The translations under genes were made by a program, and so were the position numbers. From contig JABSSC010000041.1 of NCBI GenBank assembly GCA_013214635.1, positions 1 to 44,567 of the forward strand: 44,567 nucleotides of DNA, read 5' to 3'. The number at the start of each line of letters is the position of its first letter. The stretch's first letter is position 1. Source of the stretch: Paracoccaceae bacterium. GTDB taxonomy: Bacteria > Pseudomonadota > Alphaproteobacteria > Rhodobacterales > Rhodobacteraceae. This document shows positions 16,953 through 25,055 of the stretch, one piece after another. The notes beneath the pieces are model-generated. The model ran no database searches. It was not told the DNA's origin and was given only the letters and a program-made list of their open reading frames with translations.

Positions 16953-17334
16953 GTCTCGTCACTCACTGTCCCCACGATGACGTGCCAGTTAAGCATAAAT
17001 CACGCAACACAAAACGCGAACTATTGTATTTCGAGTATAATTTTGTGCTCTAAATGTACCTACCCAAGTATACTTGGACAAAACTTAGTTCCAGCCGAAG
17101 AGGCCCGGACAGAAGACGATCTTGGCCGGGAACCCCTAGCCCATTTCGCTAAAACGGGTCGGCATCATACGATCGGCGAAGGATTGCTCATGATTGTTCC
17201 CAAAAACGAAACAGTTAAATACCGCCAGTGGGATCTCTTCGACATTTCGGAACGGACAGACCAGATCACAGTCAAACGGCCCAATTCTGATCACATTTGT
17301 CCGCCAAGACGGAGCCAAGACAAAAGGCACCGGT
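16953..17334. other. AT-rich intergenic spacer
   Basis: About 380 bases without a convincing gene. The part from about 16985 to 17085 is clearly richer in A and T than the rest of the window and contains a TATAAT hexamer (17036-17041, plus strand, no good -35) and the palindrome at 17064-17077. The right part has normal composition. Open frames crossing it look like random translations. It holds the presumed promoters of the minus-strand XRE gene and the plus-strand membrane protein gene. Confidence 0.6.
17064..17077. promoter_or_regulatory. Perfect 14-bp palindrome, candidate operator
   Basis: The sequence CCAAGTATACTTGG equals its own reverse complement. It lies about 112 bp upstream of the XRE gene start within the AT-rich spacer. 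Such AGTATACT-type dyads are the size and form bound by dimers of small HTH regulators. Assignment to the neighbouring XRE protein is inference from position. Confidence 0.4.
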
Positions 17335-17745
17335 ATGACCTCTGAGACCACACATTCCACTTTGCGCGGCTTCGACGCACGCTCTGACCAAACGGTCGGA
17401 TCGGAACGTGTGCGCCCTCAGCCGCGTCGGCACAAGCGACTGCCGGATCTTGTCCCGGCGGATGCAGATCTGTCCGCCCCCCGTGGCGCCTTTAGCTCGC
17501 CCGCGCTTCAGGATGAATCCACCGTCTTTACGGAACGGGCGGAATGCGACAGCGAAACTGCAAAGATGACGGTCTATGTTTTGAACGCCATCCTGTTCCT
17601 GATCGCTTTCCCGGTTGGGTTTGGCATGCTGATGTTCAACATCCTCGGCGGTGAGAACCTGCGCACCACGGCGCATGTCATGGCGCTGACGGGTATGGGA
17701 AGTGCTTTGTCCTTCAGTGGCGCAGCGATCCCGCTGATCAGCTAA
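17335..17745 (+). CDS. Hypothetical protein with two C-terminal membrane helices
   Basis: A 136-residue protein of unknown function. The first 80 residues are polar, Arg/Pro-rich and probably disordered (VRPQPRRHKRLPDLVP); the last 60 carry two hydrophobic helices, MTVYVLNAILFLIAFPVGF and TAHVMALTGMGSALSFSGAA, joined by a short loop with GGENLRTT. The ATG at 17335 has AAGG at suitable distance. Its stop region overlaps the 3' end of the convergent DUF3445 gene by eight bases. The clean helix pair argues that it is a real gene. Confidence 0.65.
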   Translation: MTSETTHSTLRGFDARSDQTVGSERVRPQPRRHKRLPDLVPADADLSAPRGAFSSPALQDESTVFTERAECDSETAKMTVYVLNAILFLIAFPVGFGMLMFNILGGENLRTTAHVMALTGMGSALSFSGAAIPLIS

Positions 17746-18529
17746 CAACCTCTAACGCCGCCAGCCCGGCCCGTTGATCGCCGGTCAAATCGCGCGCCCG
17801 GATCACCACTGTGTGGATTGAAAAAACTACGGCGTCGGTTTTGGGCAGCCGAAACAGCGTTTGCCGCTCTGACCGAAGATACGCCGCAGGTGTCGCCCGG
17901 TCGCGCGGCGGTTCATCCTCTCGGCGTGGTTGATAGAGTTCTGCGTCGTTGTACATCAGCGCATTTGATCGCCACAGCGGACGCCCGACGCGGAGCGCGT
18001 CAAACAAGCGCTGAACGCGGCGTTCGACCTCGGGCGTATAGCTTTCGACAGGCGTGTGTATGGCCCCCATGGGCCGCCCGATCTTTTGTTTGAGCGTCCA
18101 GCTTGCCGGAAAACACAGGATCGCCGCGCTCAGCACGTGGCCCGAGGTCGACGGGGTCAGAATACAGAAATCTTCCTGCACCAACCGCCCCAGTGTCACC
18201 AATGGACGCGACGGGTCGAGGTCCACCGCAATGCCGTCGGGCCGCAGTACCTGGCTCGTTCCAAAGGCGTATCCCGGGCACTGGCGCAAAAGCGTGAGGA
18301 TACTCTCATAGAGTTCCGCCGCGCCCCCCTCACCCGCTGGACGCATCTGATGGACATCGTCAAGGCGCTCTGCGATCAGCGCGTCCCGGCGGGCCATTTG
18401 TCCGGCGAACGCATCGTCCTGCAAAACCCAGCTTCCCTCCTCGGCGGGCTGAATGCCGGGCAAGCGCGCGGTGTGGGCCGTCATCCAAGGTGCATGCGGA
18501 AGTTCTGATTGAAGGATAGGCGCAGACAT
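17738..18529 (-). CDS. Heme-dependent oxidative N-demethylase family protein (DUF3445)
   Basis: A 263-residue member of the DUF3445 family (heme-dependent oxidative N-demethylase; includes subunits of bacterial dimethylamine monooxygenase). Family-like segments are LVQEDFCILTPSTSGHVLSA, LCFPASWTLKQKIGRPMGAI with the following HTPVESYTPEVERRVQRLF, and RSERQTLFRLPKTDAVVFSI near the end. No other dmm genes or methylamine genes are in the window, so the substrate is open. It is divergent from dddP with 114 bp between start codons, a pairing that would put two enzymes for methylated osmolyte-type compounds under one control region. Confidence 0.82.
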   Translation of the reverse strand: MSAPILQSELPHAPWMTAHTARLPGIQPAEEGSWVLQDDAFAGQMARRDALIAERLDDVHQMRPAGEGGAAELYESILTLLRQCPGYAFGTSQVLRPDGIAVDLDPSRPLVTLGRLVQEDFCILTPSTSGHVLSAAILCFPASWTLKQKIGRPMGAIHTPVESYTPEVERRVQRLFDALRVGRPLWRSNALMYNDAELYQPRREDEPPRDRATPAAYLRSERQTLFRLPKTDAVVFSIHTVVIRARDLTGDQRAGLAALEVVS

Positions 18530-18643
18530 TCCAACACTCTGTCACGGAAAGCGATGGCGCAAAAGCGACATCGACAAGCGTCGGAATCGGGCGTGACCGC
18601 AAGGTTGCTTCACCCGCATCGTTCCTCTGTCAGGGAGGATGCA

Positions 18644-19972
18644 ATGAATACGCATTACCGGGATACACGCAAAATCGACCCCACACGCGGGGCCATGCTG
18701 GGTGACAACACGCCCAACGATCCCGATCGGATCGAGATCGGCCCAACTGCGTTGGCCTATGGAGAATGGGCGGCGGCCGGGCTTGAACTGCCCGATCTTC
18801 AGGCGATGCGCCGGTACCGGTGGGAGCGGTTGGTCAACCACATCATCGCGCGCGACTATGGTGGGGTGTTGATGTTCGACCCGCTCAACATCCGATACGC
18901 GACTGATTCCACCAACATGCAGCTTTGGAACACCCACAATCCGTTTCGCGCAGTGCTTGTCTGCGCGGACGGGTACATGGTGATTTGGGATTACAAGAAC
19001 TCCCCGTTTCTCAGTTCATTTAACCCGTTGGTGCGCGAAGCGCGGTCTGGCGCGGACCTGTTTTACTTTGATCGCGGCGACAAGGCGGGCCATCAGGCGG
19101 GGATTTTCGCGGCAGAAGTGAAGGACCTGATCGCCCAGCATGGCGGCGGCAATCGCCGGCTGGCGGTCGATAAGGTGATGCTGCACGGGCTCCGCGCGTT
19201 AGAGGCGCAGGGGTTCGAGGTGATGGAGGGCGAAGAGCTCACCGAAAAGGCACGCTCGATCAAAGGGCCCGACGAAATCAAAGCGATGCGATGCGCCGTT
19301 AATGCCTGTGAGGCCGCGGTCTATGCCATGGAACAGGCCTGTGTCGCAGGGAAGTCTGAAGATGAGATATGGTCCGTCCTGCATGCCGAGAACATCAAGC
19401 GTGGCGGCGAGTGGATTGAAACCCGGCTTTTGGCCTCGGGTCCGCGGTCAAACCCGTGGTTTCAGGAGTGTGGGCCGCGGATCGTCCAGCCCAATGAGAT
19501 TGTGAGCTTCGATACCGACCTTGTGAGCAGCTATGGCATTTGTGTCGACATCTCACGCAGTTGGTGGGTTGGCCCGGGCAAGCCGCGCCCGGATATGATC
19601 TATGCCATGCGCCATGCCCACGAGCACATCATGACCAACATGGGCATGCTGCGGCCCGGTGTCGCTATTGAGGATCTGTGCCGCAACACGCATGTCCTCG
19701 ACGACAAGTATCAGGAGCTGAAATACGGCTGTCTGATGCACGGTGTGGGCCTGTGCGATGAGTGGCCGCTTGTCGCCTATCCCGACAAAATGGTCGAAGG
19801 CGCATTCGACTATGAGCTACAGCCGGGGATGGTGCTTTGTGTGGAGGCGCTTGTGGGAGAAGTCGGCGGGGATTTCTCGATCAAGTTGGAGGATCAGGTG
19901 GTCATCACCGAAGACGGATATGAGAACCTGATTTCCTACCCCTTCGACCCAGCTTTGATGGGCGAAACCTAA
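18644..19972 (+). CDS. dddP: DMSP lyase DddP (M24 peptidase-fold)
   Basis: Cleaves dimethylsulfoniopropionate to dimethyl sulfide and acrylate. DddP is a metal-dependent lyase on a creatinase/M24 fold. The protein is 442 residues, as expected. Reported residues of the Ruegeria lacuscaerulensis enzyme (D295, D297, D307, H371, E406, E421 as metal ligands, D377 as catalytic base) appear here as D290, D292, D302, H366, E401, E416 and D372, all offset by exactly five. Key segments: VSFDTDL, GICVDISRSWW, CLMHGVGLCDEWP, LCVEALVGEVGGD. The ATG at 18644 has GGGAGGAT upstream. Its 3' end overlaps the convergent methyltransferase gene by four bases. No acrylate-catabolism genes adjoin it. Confidence 0.95.
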   Translation: MNTHYRDTRKIDPTRGAMLGDNTPNDPDRIEIGPTALAYGEWAAAGLELPDLQAMRRYRWERLVNHIIARDYGGVLMFDPLNIRYATDSTNMQLWNTHNPFRAVLVCADGYMVIWDYKNSPFLSSFNPLVREARSGADLFYFDRGDKAGHQAGIFAAEVKDLIAQHGGGNRRLAVDKVMLHGLRALEAQGFEVMEGEELTEKARSIKGPDEIKAMRCAVNACEAAVYAMEQACVAGKSEDEIWSVLHAENIKRGGEWIETRLLASGPRSNPWFQECGPRIVQPNEIVSFDTDLVSSYGICVDISRSWWVGPGKPRPDMIYAMRHAHEHIMTNMGMLRPGVAIEDLCRNTHVLDDKYQELKYGCLMHGVGLCDEWPLVAYPDKMVEGAFDYELQPGMVLCVEALVGEVGGDFSIKLEDQVVITEDGYENLISYPFDPALMGET

Positions 19973-20604
19973 CCGACACGTGGCGTGCGATAGACGTAGA
20001 CCGCGAATTCGAACGGGAATGCGCCGGGTCGGGTCAGGTAGTCGTGCCGCAGCACCGGGTGCCCTCCGAGTTCGGTCTTGCAAAAGGACAGCACCTCGGC
20101 CGGATCGACATACCAAAGCTCGGGGTCATGAAAGTCCACAAAACGGGTCATCGCATTGAAAGCGATACCTTTTTCGGATGCGTCCCACATGGCCCGCAGT
20201 GACGAGGTCAAAAACCCCCAATTGTCGTCCATCGCGTTGTTAAAGATCCCGGATGCCAGCGCGTAATCGACCGGACCAGGCAGCGCGTTGGGAAGATCGG
20301 ACCGCATGACCCTGACTTGGGTCGCTCCCGCGGCGCGCGCGCGCAAATGGTCCAGAAACTCAGGCACGATGTCGACGCCGGTATAGGCGCTGTAGCCACC
20401 CCGATCTTCGAGATGGTCCCAAAGCGCCCCCAGCCCGCACCCGACATCGAGCACGTGCCCAAGGTCATCGTCTATCCCACACAGTACGCGGAACCGCGCG
20501 AACTGACTGTCCTTGTCGGCCCAGTGCACCGCCTTTGCGCCGGGGCCATGTTCGCGCAGGCGTTCAGCGTAATGCGCGATCATCGGGTTTGTGGACGTCG
20601 TCAT
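19969..20604 (-). CDS. SAM-dependent class I methyltransferase
   Basis: A 211-residue Rossmann-fold methyltransferase. The SAM-binding motif I is HVLDVGCGLGALWDHL, the acidic end of strand 2 is YTGVDIVPEF, and ALASGIFNN corresponds to motif IV. N-terminal AVHWADKDSQFARFRVLCGI resembles methyltransferases found in polysaccharide or small-molecule gene clusters. The start overlaps the stop of the upstream FAD-protein gene by four bases (ATGA), so it is translationally coupled and third in the wbqC-like / oxidoreductase / methyltransferase operon. Substrate unknown. Confidence 0.85.
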   Translation of the reverse strand: MTTSTNPMIAHYAERLREHGPGAKAVHWADKDSQFARFRVLCGIDDDLGHVLDVGCGLGALWDHLEDRGGYSAYTGVDIVPEFLDHLRARAAGATQVRVMRSDLPNALPGPVDYALASGIFNNAMDDNWGFLTSSLRAMWDASEKGIAFNAMTRFVDFHDPELWYVDPAEVLSFCKTELGGHPVLRHDYLTRPGAFPFEFAVYVYRTPRVG

Positions 20605-21959
20605 GCCAAGGCGCCGCGTAGCCGGTCACCAAGCGTGTCTTCAAAGAAGCGCATAAAGGCCAACCGCCCGCGATAGCCAAATGCGATTCCGTGAATGTTG
20701 GGGCTGGCAGCTTGAATGGCAGCTTGGGCAGCGTCGTAGCCGTCACGCCAGCCAGTCTTGGGCAAGGTATAAGCAACCGGATGGCTCCACCCAAACCGGT
20801 CATGCGCCACCGCATCTGCGCGGAGATATCCCACGTCCCGAAGCGCGTCCCACGCGGCCTGCGCGTTATCGTCGGTGATCACGTCGCGCAAATCTTTGGG
20901 GTGCCCGGGCATTTCGCAGGTCACATAAGTGCGCCCATCAGGTTTGGTCTGGGCGCCGTAAACGCCCGCTTTGTTGTACCGAAAGGGAAGCCGCTTGCCG
21001 GAGTAGTCATGCAGGTAATCCGGTCCAACAATCGCGTCCTGATCGACCTCAAACGCAAAGAAGGCGGTTCCGACGGGATGAGCAGAACTCATAAGATCGA
21101 CGTCGGCGCCGATGATCTTCATCAGATGCGTCTCGGGCAGTGACCAGAAGAGCGCCCTGCCCTCAATCCGGTCTTCCCCGACCGTGACGGCGATACCGCC
21201 GTCAATGTGCTCAACCCCATCCACGGGTGCGCCAGTCCGGATCGCGACGCCCAGCGCGCGCAATCTGCGGTCAGCGGCTTCGCAAAAGCCAGTCAGACCT
21301 TTGCGTGCGGGAAAGGCAAAGATCTTGTTTGCATTGAGTCCAATGAAATCCGCGTCTCCGCAATAAAGCGAGACCCCCAACCGATCATCCCAGAACGATG
21401 AGGTGCGTTTGAGCGCCAGCATGTCGTCATCCGTGCCCAACCGGACGCGCGAAAACATTCCCAACAGCCCAGCCGCATCGGCCGAGATTTCAGCCGGGTC
21501 AGCGCCTGTGTACTTTTTGACCATCGGAGACAGACGCGCGGCCAAGGCGGGGCCGAATTTCGCCAGCAAAACGTCAGCATAGGTTTCCGGTGGCGGGCCC
21601 GCGGCCGCGTGCTCAAGCGCGGCCAACTCGGCCAGTGCGCGTGCAGCGAACTCAGGCTCATCCGTGAAATCCGGAAGTTCAAACCCGGAAATCCAGGTTT
21701 TGTCGTTGGTCGTTGCCCATTGCTGATCTTCAAAAACGAGCAGGTCGTTGCCAAGGATATCAGGATAGAACGCCGCCCCGAGATCAGAGCGCATGTCAAA
21801 GTTATGCGTTCCGTTGTCGAGCCAATACCCGTTCCATTCACGGCTGTTGAGGTTTCCGCCCAGCGTCGGCGCTGCCTCGATCAGGTCTACCGCGTATCCT
21901 TCCCGTGCGAGGCGCCATGCGGCATAGATGCCCGCAAACCCGCCGCCCGCGATGATCAT
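20601..21959 (-). CDS. FAD/NAD(P)-binding oxidoreductase
   Basis: A 452-residue flavoprotein-type enzyme. It begins immediately with the dinucleotide fold (MIIAGGGFAGIYAAWRLARE, then DLIEAAPTLGGN), and has FPARKGLTGFCEAADRRLRA and SLPETHLMKIIG, the pattern of the amine oxidase / protoporphyrinogen oxidase / UDP-galactopyranose mutase superfamily. A C-terminal FAD segment reads IHGIAFGYRGRLAFMRFFED. ATG at 21959 is chosen because the Rossmann strand starts there; it lies seven bases after the wbqC-like stop. Together with its neighbours it probably modifies a surface sugar or lipid, but that is inference. Confidence 0.8.
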   Translation of the reverse strand: MIIAGGGFAGIYAAWRLAREGYAVDLIEAAPTLGGNLNSREWNGYWLDNGTHNFDMRSDLGAAFYPDILGNDLLVFEDQQWATTNDKTWISGFELPDFTDEPEFAARALAELAALEHAAAGPPPETYADVLLAKFGPALAARLSPMVKKYTGADPAEISADAAGLLGMFSRVRLGTDDDMLALKRTSSFWDDRLGVSLYCGDADFIGLNANKIFAFPARKGLTGFCEAADRRLRALGVAIRTGAPVDGVEHIDGGIAVTVGEDRIEGRALFWSLPETHLMKIIGADVDLMSSAHPVGTAFFAFEVDQDAIVGPDYLHDYSGKRLPFRYNKAGVYGAQTKPDGRTYVTCEMPGHPKDLRDVITDDNAQAAWDALRDVGYLRADAVAHDRFGWSHPVAYTLPKTGWRDGYDAAQAAIQAASPNIHGIAFGYRGRLAFMRFFEDTLGDRLRGALA

Positions 21960-21966
21960 TTTGCGC

Positions 21967-22713
21967 TCAGCCAACAGGTGTCTCCACTTCCAGTAACTCT
22001 TCGAGATCGTGATGCGCGCCCACGCCTTGGCGCGCGAGCGCTGCAAACCCATCCGGACCGACCGCGGCCAAGGCCTCGACAGCTGACATGTGGGACACGA
22101 AAGCGTCGCCTCCTTGCGCGTATTCCGGGTGGGAATAATTGAATATTTTCAGATCGATACCCGATCCGGGAAAGGCGTTTTCCCTGGCAAGGTAATCGAT
22201 CGCACCCGGGGGCGAGACATAGATTGCACCATCCACAGACCGGCAGAGATCAACAAGCCGGTCCGTTTTGAGTTGTGCAACGGCCGCGTTGCCTTCGCTC
22301 GTGGTGTAGCGCGGTGTCGCGATGCCAGTTGCATCGCAAATCCGGTCTATTATTGCACGGTTGAGCGATGACAGCCGCCCGTCGCTTTCATCGAAGCCCT
22401 GGCGAACAAGATCAACCGCAACGGCCCGGTGGGGCATACCTGACAAAACTTGATCAAGCGCGGCGATCAACCCGGCCTCAAATCCGTCATCCACCACCTT
22501 GGCCTCGGCGATACTGACGCGCGACGGCTTGCGGCGCATTTTGAGGGACAACCATATAGGCGCCCCTCGCCCGCAGATCCGGTTCCGACTTTGCCAGCTC
22601 TGACGTGAGAACTGGACGTCATCGAGGAAAAAGAAGTGGTCCACTGCATCAATCAGCGCGAAATACCCGATCCACGGCAGGAAAGTGGGCTGCATGATGG
22701 CGACGGTCGTCAT
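21967..22713 (-). CDS. WbqC-like family protein
   Basis: A 248-residue WbqC-like protein (PF08889 type). Diagnostic N-terminal block: AIMQPTFLPWIGYFALID, then FFLDDVQFSRQSWQSRNRI, and later YVSPPGAIDYL with NYSHPEYAQ. WbqC-like proteins are found next to O-antigen and capsule sugar genes, but their reaction is not established; a role in transfer or modification of an amino sugar has been suggested from context. ATG at 22713 begins right before the conserved block. It is the first gene of the three-gene minus-strand unit and is divergent from the hydrolase-OsmC fusion gene. Confidence 0.85.
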   Translation of the reverse strand: MTTVAIMQPTFLPWIGYFALIDAVDHFFFLDDVQFSRQSWQSRNRICGRGAPIWLSLKMRRKPSRVSIAEAKVVDDGFEAGLIAALDQVLSGMPHRAVAVDLVRQGFDESDGRLSSLNRAIIDRICDATGIATPRYTTSEGNAAVAQLKTDRLVDLCRSVDGAIYVSPPGAIDYLARENAFPGSGIDLKIFNYSHPEYAQGGDAFVSHMSAVEALAAVGPDGFAALARQGVGAHHDLEELLEVETPVG

Positions 22714-22885
22714 GGGCCGATAATGCGCCAATCCGCGCGCCGCTCAAGCCATTTAAACGCGAGACAGCGTCGGCCAGCAGAGTGTCACACAAAGTCACCT
22801 TGCCGTGACGACCTGTCGCAAAGCTTGCAGTGTGCGATGCAACGCCCACATGGTCGCTTCCAAGGATACCTGAAGGATGCGTGCT

Positions 22886-24106
22886 ATGGGCATGGAAAGA
22901 ATCTCATTTCCCGGACATTCCGGCGGCAAGCTTGCCGCGCGTCTGGATATGCCGGATGGCCCACATCTTGGCACCGCACTGATGGCGCATTGCTTTACGT
23001 GTTCAAAGGATATTCCTGCGTCGCGCCGGATCGCCGGGCGGCTGGCTGCGATGGGTATTGCTGTTCTACGCTTCGACTTCACGGGTCTTGGCCATTCCGA
23101 AGGCGAGTTTGAGAATACGACGTTTTCATCCAACGTGGACGATCTTGTTGCCGCTGCAGGCTACCTTGCAGATCGCGGCATGGCCCCGTCGATGCTGGTG
23201 GGTCATTCGCTTGGCGGTGCGGCCGTTTTGAAGGCGGCAGGACAAATCCCAAGCGTCAAAGCCGTCGTGACCATTGGCGCGCCATTTGACCCCGAACACG
23301 TGACGCACAACTTTGGTGATGCGCTGGACAGCATCAAAACCGACGGCTCGGCTGAGGTGCAGCTTGGCGGGCGGCCCTTCACCATCAAGCAGGATTTCGT
23401 TGAGGATGTCGCCGCCACCGCTTTGGCGCCTGCGATTGGGTCGCTTAAACGCGCGCTCCTCGTCATGCACGCGCCGCTGGACAATGTGGTGGGGATCGAA
23501 AATGCCACCGAGATCTTTCTCGCGGCCAAACATCCCAAAAGCTTTGTCACGCTCGATGATGCTGATCATCTTGTGACCAATCCGCAAGATGCCGAATACG
23601 CTGCAGAAGTCATTGCCGCATGGGCCGGACGGTACATGGATCTTGAGGTACCAGCGCCGCCACCCGGTGCGCCCGAGGGCGTGGTGCGCGTGAGCGAAGC
23701 GGACCCGGCAGGTTTCCTTCAGGATGTGAATTCTGGTCCCTACCATCACACGGTGGCGGACGAGCCGCTCGCCTATGGCGGGACGAACAAAGGCATGTCG
23801 CCATATGGCTTTCTGGCCTCAGGGCTTGGGGCCTGCACCTCGATGACCGTGCGCATGTACGCCCGGCGCAAGGGTTGGCCGCTGGCACATGTTTCGGTGG
23901 ACGTGACCCATGACAAGGTTCACGCGCAAGACGCCGAAGCGGTCAACGGGACCGAGCTTAAAATCGATCAATTCACGCGGGTTGTGCATTTGGTTGGTGA
24001 TTTGACGACCGAGCAACGCCAGAGGTTGCTTGAGATCGCCGACAAATGCCCCGTGCACCGCACTCTGGAGCGCGGTGCAAAGGTCGTCACGTCTCTCGAC
24101 GACTGA
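22886..24106 (+). CDS. Bifunctional alpha/beta hydrolase / OsmC family protein
   Basis: A fusion protein of 406 residues. Residues 1-250 form an alpha/beta hydrolase with nucleophile S108 in LVGHSLGGAAV and a late His (H228, DDADHLV). Residues 265-406 form an OsmC/Ohr-like domain with the two redox Cys C317 (GLGACTSMTVRMY) and C388 (DKCPVHRTLE) that reduce organic hydroperoxides. The combination suggests hydrolysis of an acyl or ester substrate linked to peroxide removal. I chose the ATG at 22886, eight bases after GAAGGA; the ATG at 22877 overlaps that site. Its stop codon directly abuts the convergent lipoprotein gene. Confidence 0.92.
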   Translation: MGMERISFPGHSGGKLAARLDMPDGPHLGTALMAHCFTCSKDIPASRRIAGRLAAMGIAVLRFDFTGLGHSEGEFENTTFSSNVDDLVAAAGYLADRGMAPSMLVGHSLGGAAVLKAAGQIPSVKAVVTIGAPFDPEHVTHNFGDALDSIKTDGSAEVQLGGRPFTIKQDFVEDVAATALAPAIGSLKRALLVMHAPLDNVVGIENATEIFLAAKHPKSFVTLDDADHLVTNPQDAEYAAEVIAAWAGRYMDLEVPAPPPGAPEGVVRVSEADPAGFLQDVNSGPYHHTVADEPLAYGGTNKGMSPYGFLASGLGACTSMTVRMYARRKGWPLAHVSVDVTHDKVHAQDAEAVNGTELKIDQFTRVVHLVGDLTTEQRQRLLEIADKCPVHRTLERGAKVVTSLDD

Positions 24107-24496
24107 TTATCTCAGACGCCCACCGCCGCCAGATGGGCGGCTGGGCCGAGATGGCCGCGTTGTCGCCGGCGGTCGACTGACGCTTGGCGGCTTGGCCACT
24201 GGCGGTTTGTAGATCGGCGGCGTTGGCTTGGGCGGAATCGTCCCGATGGGCGGCACAGGTTTGGCTGGTGGCGGTTCGATCGGATTAACGGGCTTACCCG
24301 GCCGATCAGGCAATTCCGGCGGTGGCCGGTCCGGATCACCCGGATATCCTGGTGGATAGTAGCCGTAGCGCCAGTAGAAGTCGTGCCAATAGAGCGAATC
24401 CGAATAATAGGGCCCTGTTGACGGCTCACAGGCCGCCATAGCGATAAGACCGGAAAGTCCAATGGCGGCGTTTCGCAGAATAGCTTTGCGTCGCAT
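24107..24496 (-). CDS. Proline- and tyrosine-rich lipoprotein
   Basis: A 129-residue predicted lipoprotein: signal sequence with lipobox at LIAMAAC, so acylated at Cys and anchored in the membrane. The mature part starts with an aromatic stretch (YYSDSLYWHDFYWRYGYYPP) and continues as a low-complexity Pro-rich chain with KPxPPI-type units, ending in Arg/Ser/Gly. No enzyme domain is visible; a structural or envelope-linked role is possible. The ribosome-binding site GGGAGG is strong. It starts four bases after the stop of the TAG-interrupted gene, so the two are cotranscribed. Confidence 0.7.
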   Translation of the reverse strand: MRRKAILRNAAIGLSGLIAMAACEPSTGPYYSDSLYWHDFYWRYGYYPPGYPGDPDRPPPELPDRPGKPVNPIEPPPAKPVPPIGTIPPKPTPPIYKPPVAKPPSVSRPPATTRPSRPSRPSGGGGRLR

Positions 24497-24500
24497 GGTG

Positions 24501-25055
24501 TTACCTCCCTGCCTTGATCGAGCGGAAGACGCTGTTGATCTCATCAATCACGCCATCCGCCGCGTCTGGTGTTGCAAGACCGACCATCAGCGCGATGCGT
24601 GATCCCGGCAGATCGACCATGACAATTGAGAAACGGATATTGCGCCCGTTCCGCTCACCGTCCCCGTTGATGACCCTTGACGGCAGACCGCCGAATCGCG
24701 TGTCAAACGTCGCGCCAGCAGTAGGGTTGTCCACAAGGAACTGGCCAATATTCGTTACATAGGTCTGAGCGTCATCCAGTGTCGCAATACCTTCGGGCGA
24801 GGAAAGACCGATCCACGCGTCCTCGTTGGTTTCGGGCTGCAACGCGATGATCCGACGAACCTAAAACTCACCGAAATCGGGATCTTCAAAGACCCTCGGA
24901 CCCCCGCTGCGTGCGAGCCAGAAATCAGGCATTGAGACCGAAAAGATCGCGCCGTCTCCCTGAGAATAGGTGATTGGCGTCTGTGCGAAACTTAGCGTCG
25001 GAAGGGCGATGGCGAGCGCAATCCCCATACCGCGCAGCAGGCGGATAAATTGCAT
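24501..25055 (-). pseudogene. Secreted protein gene interrupted by an in-frame TAG
   Basis: One reading frame of 184 codons before its final stop, broken only by a TAG at 24861-24863. The 5' part encodes a signal peptide (MGIALAIALPTLSFAQ) and the start of a mature domain ending FEDPDFGEF; the 3' part continues in the same frame (VRRIIALQPETNEDAWIGLS and onward to INSVFRSIKAGR) and lacks any start signal of its own beyond a TTG. This is what a single nonsense mutation in a periplasmic protein would look like. A sequencing error or readthrough are alternatives. AGGGA precedes the ATG at 25055, partly inside a small CCTGC/GCAGG hairpin. Function unknown. Confidence 0.75.

Noticed and set aside
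16863-17345. 160-codon plus-strand frame over the AT-rich spacer
   Set aside because: It starts inside the XRE gene in antisense and its sequence shows no domain or consistent composition, so I treated the region as a spacer.
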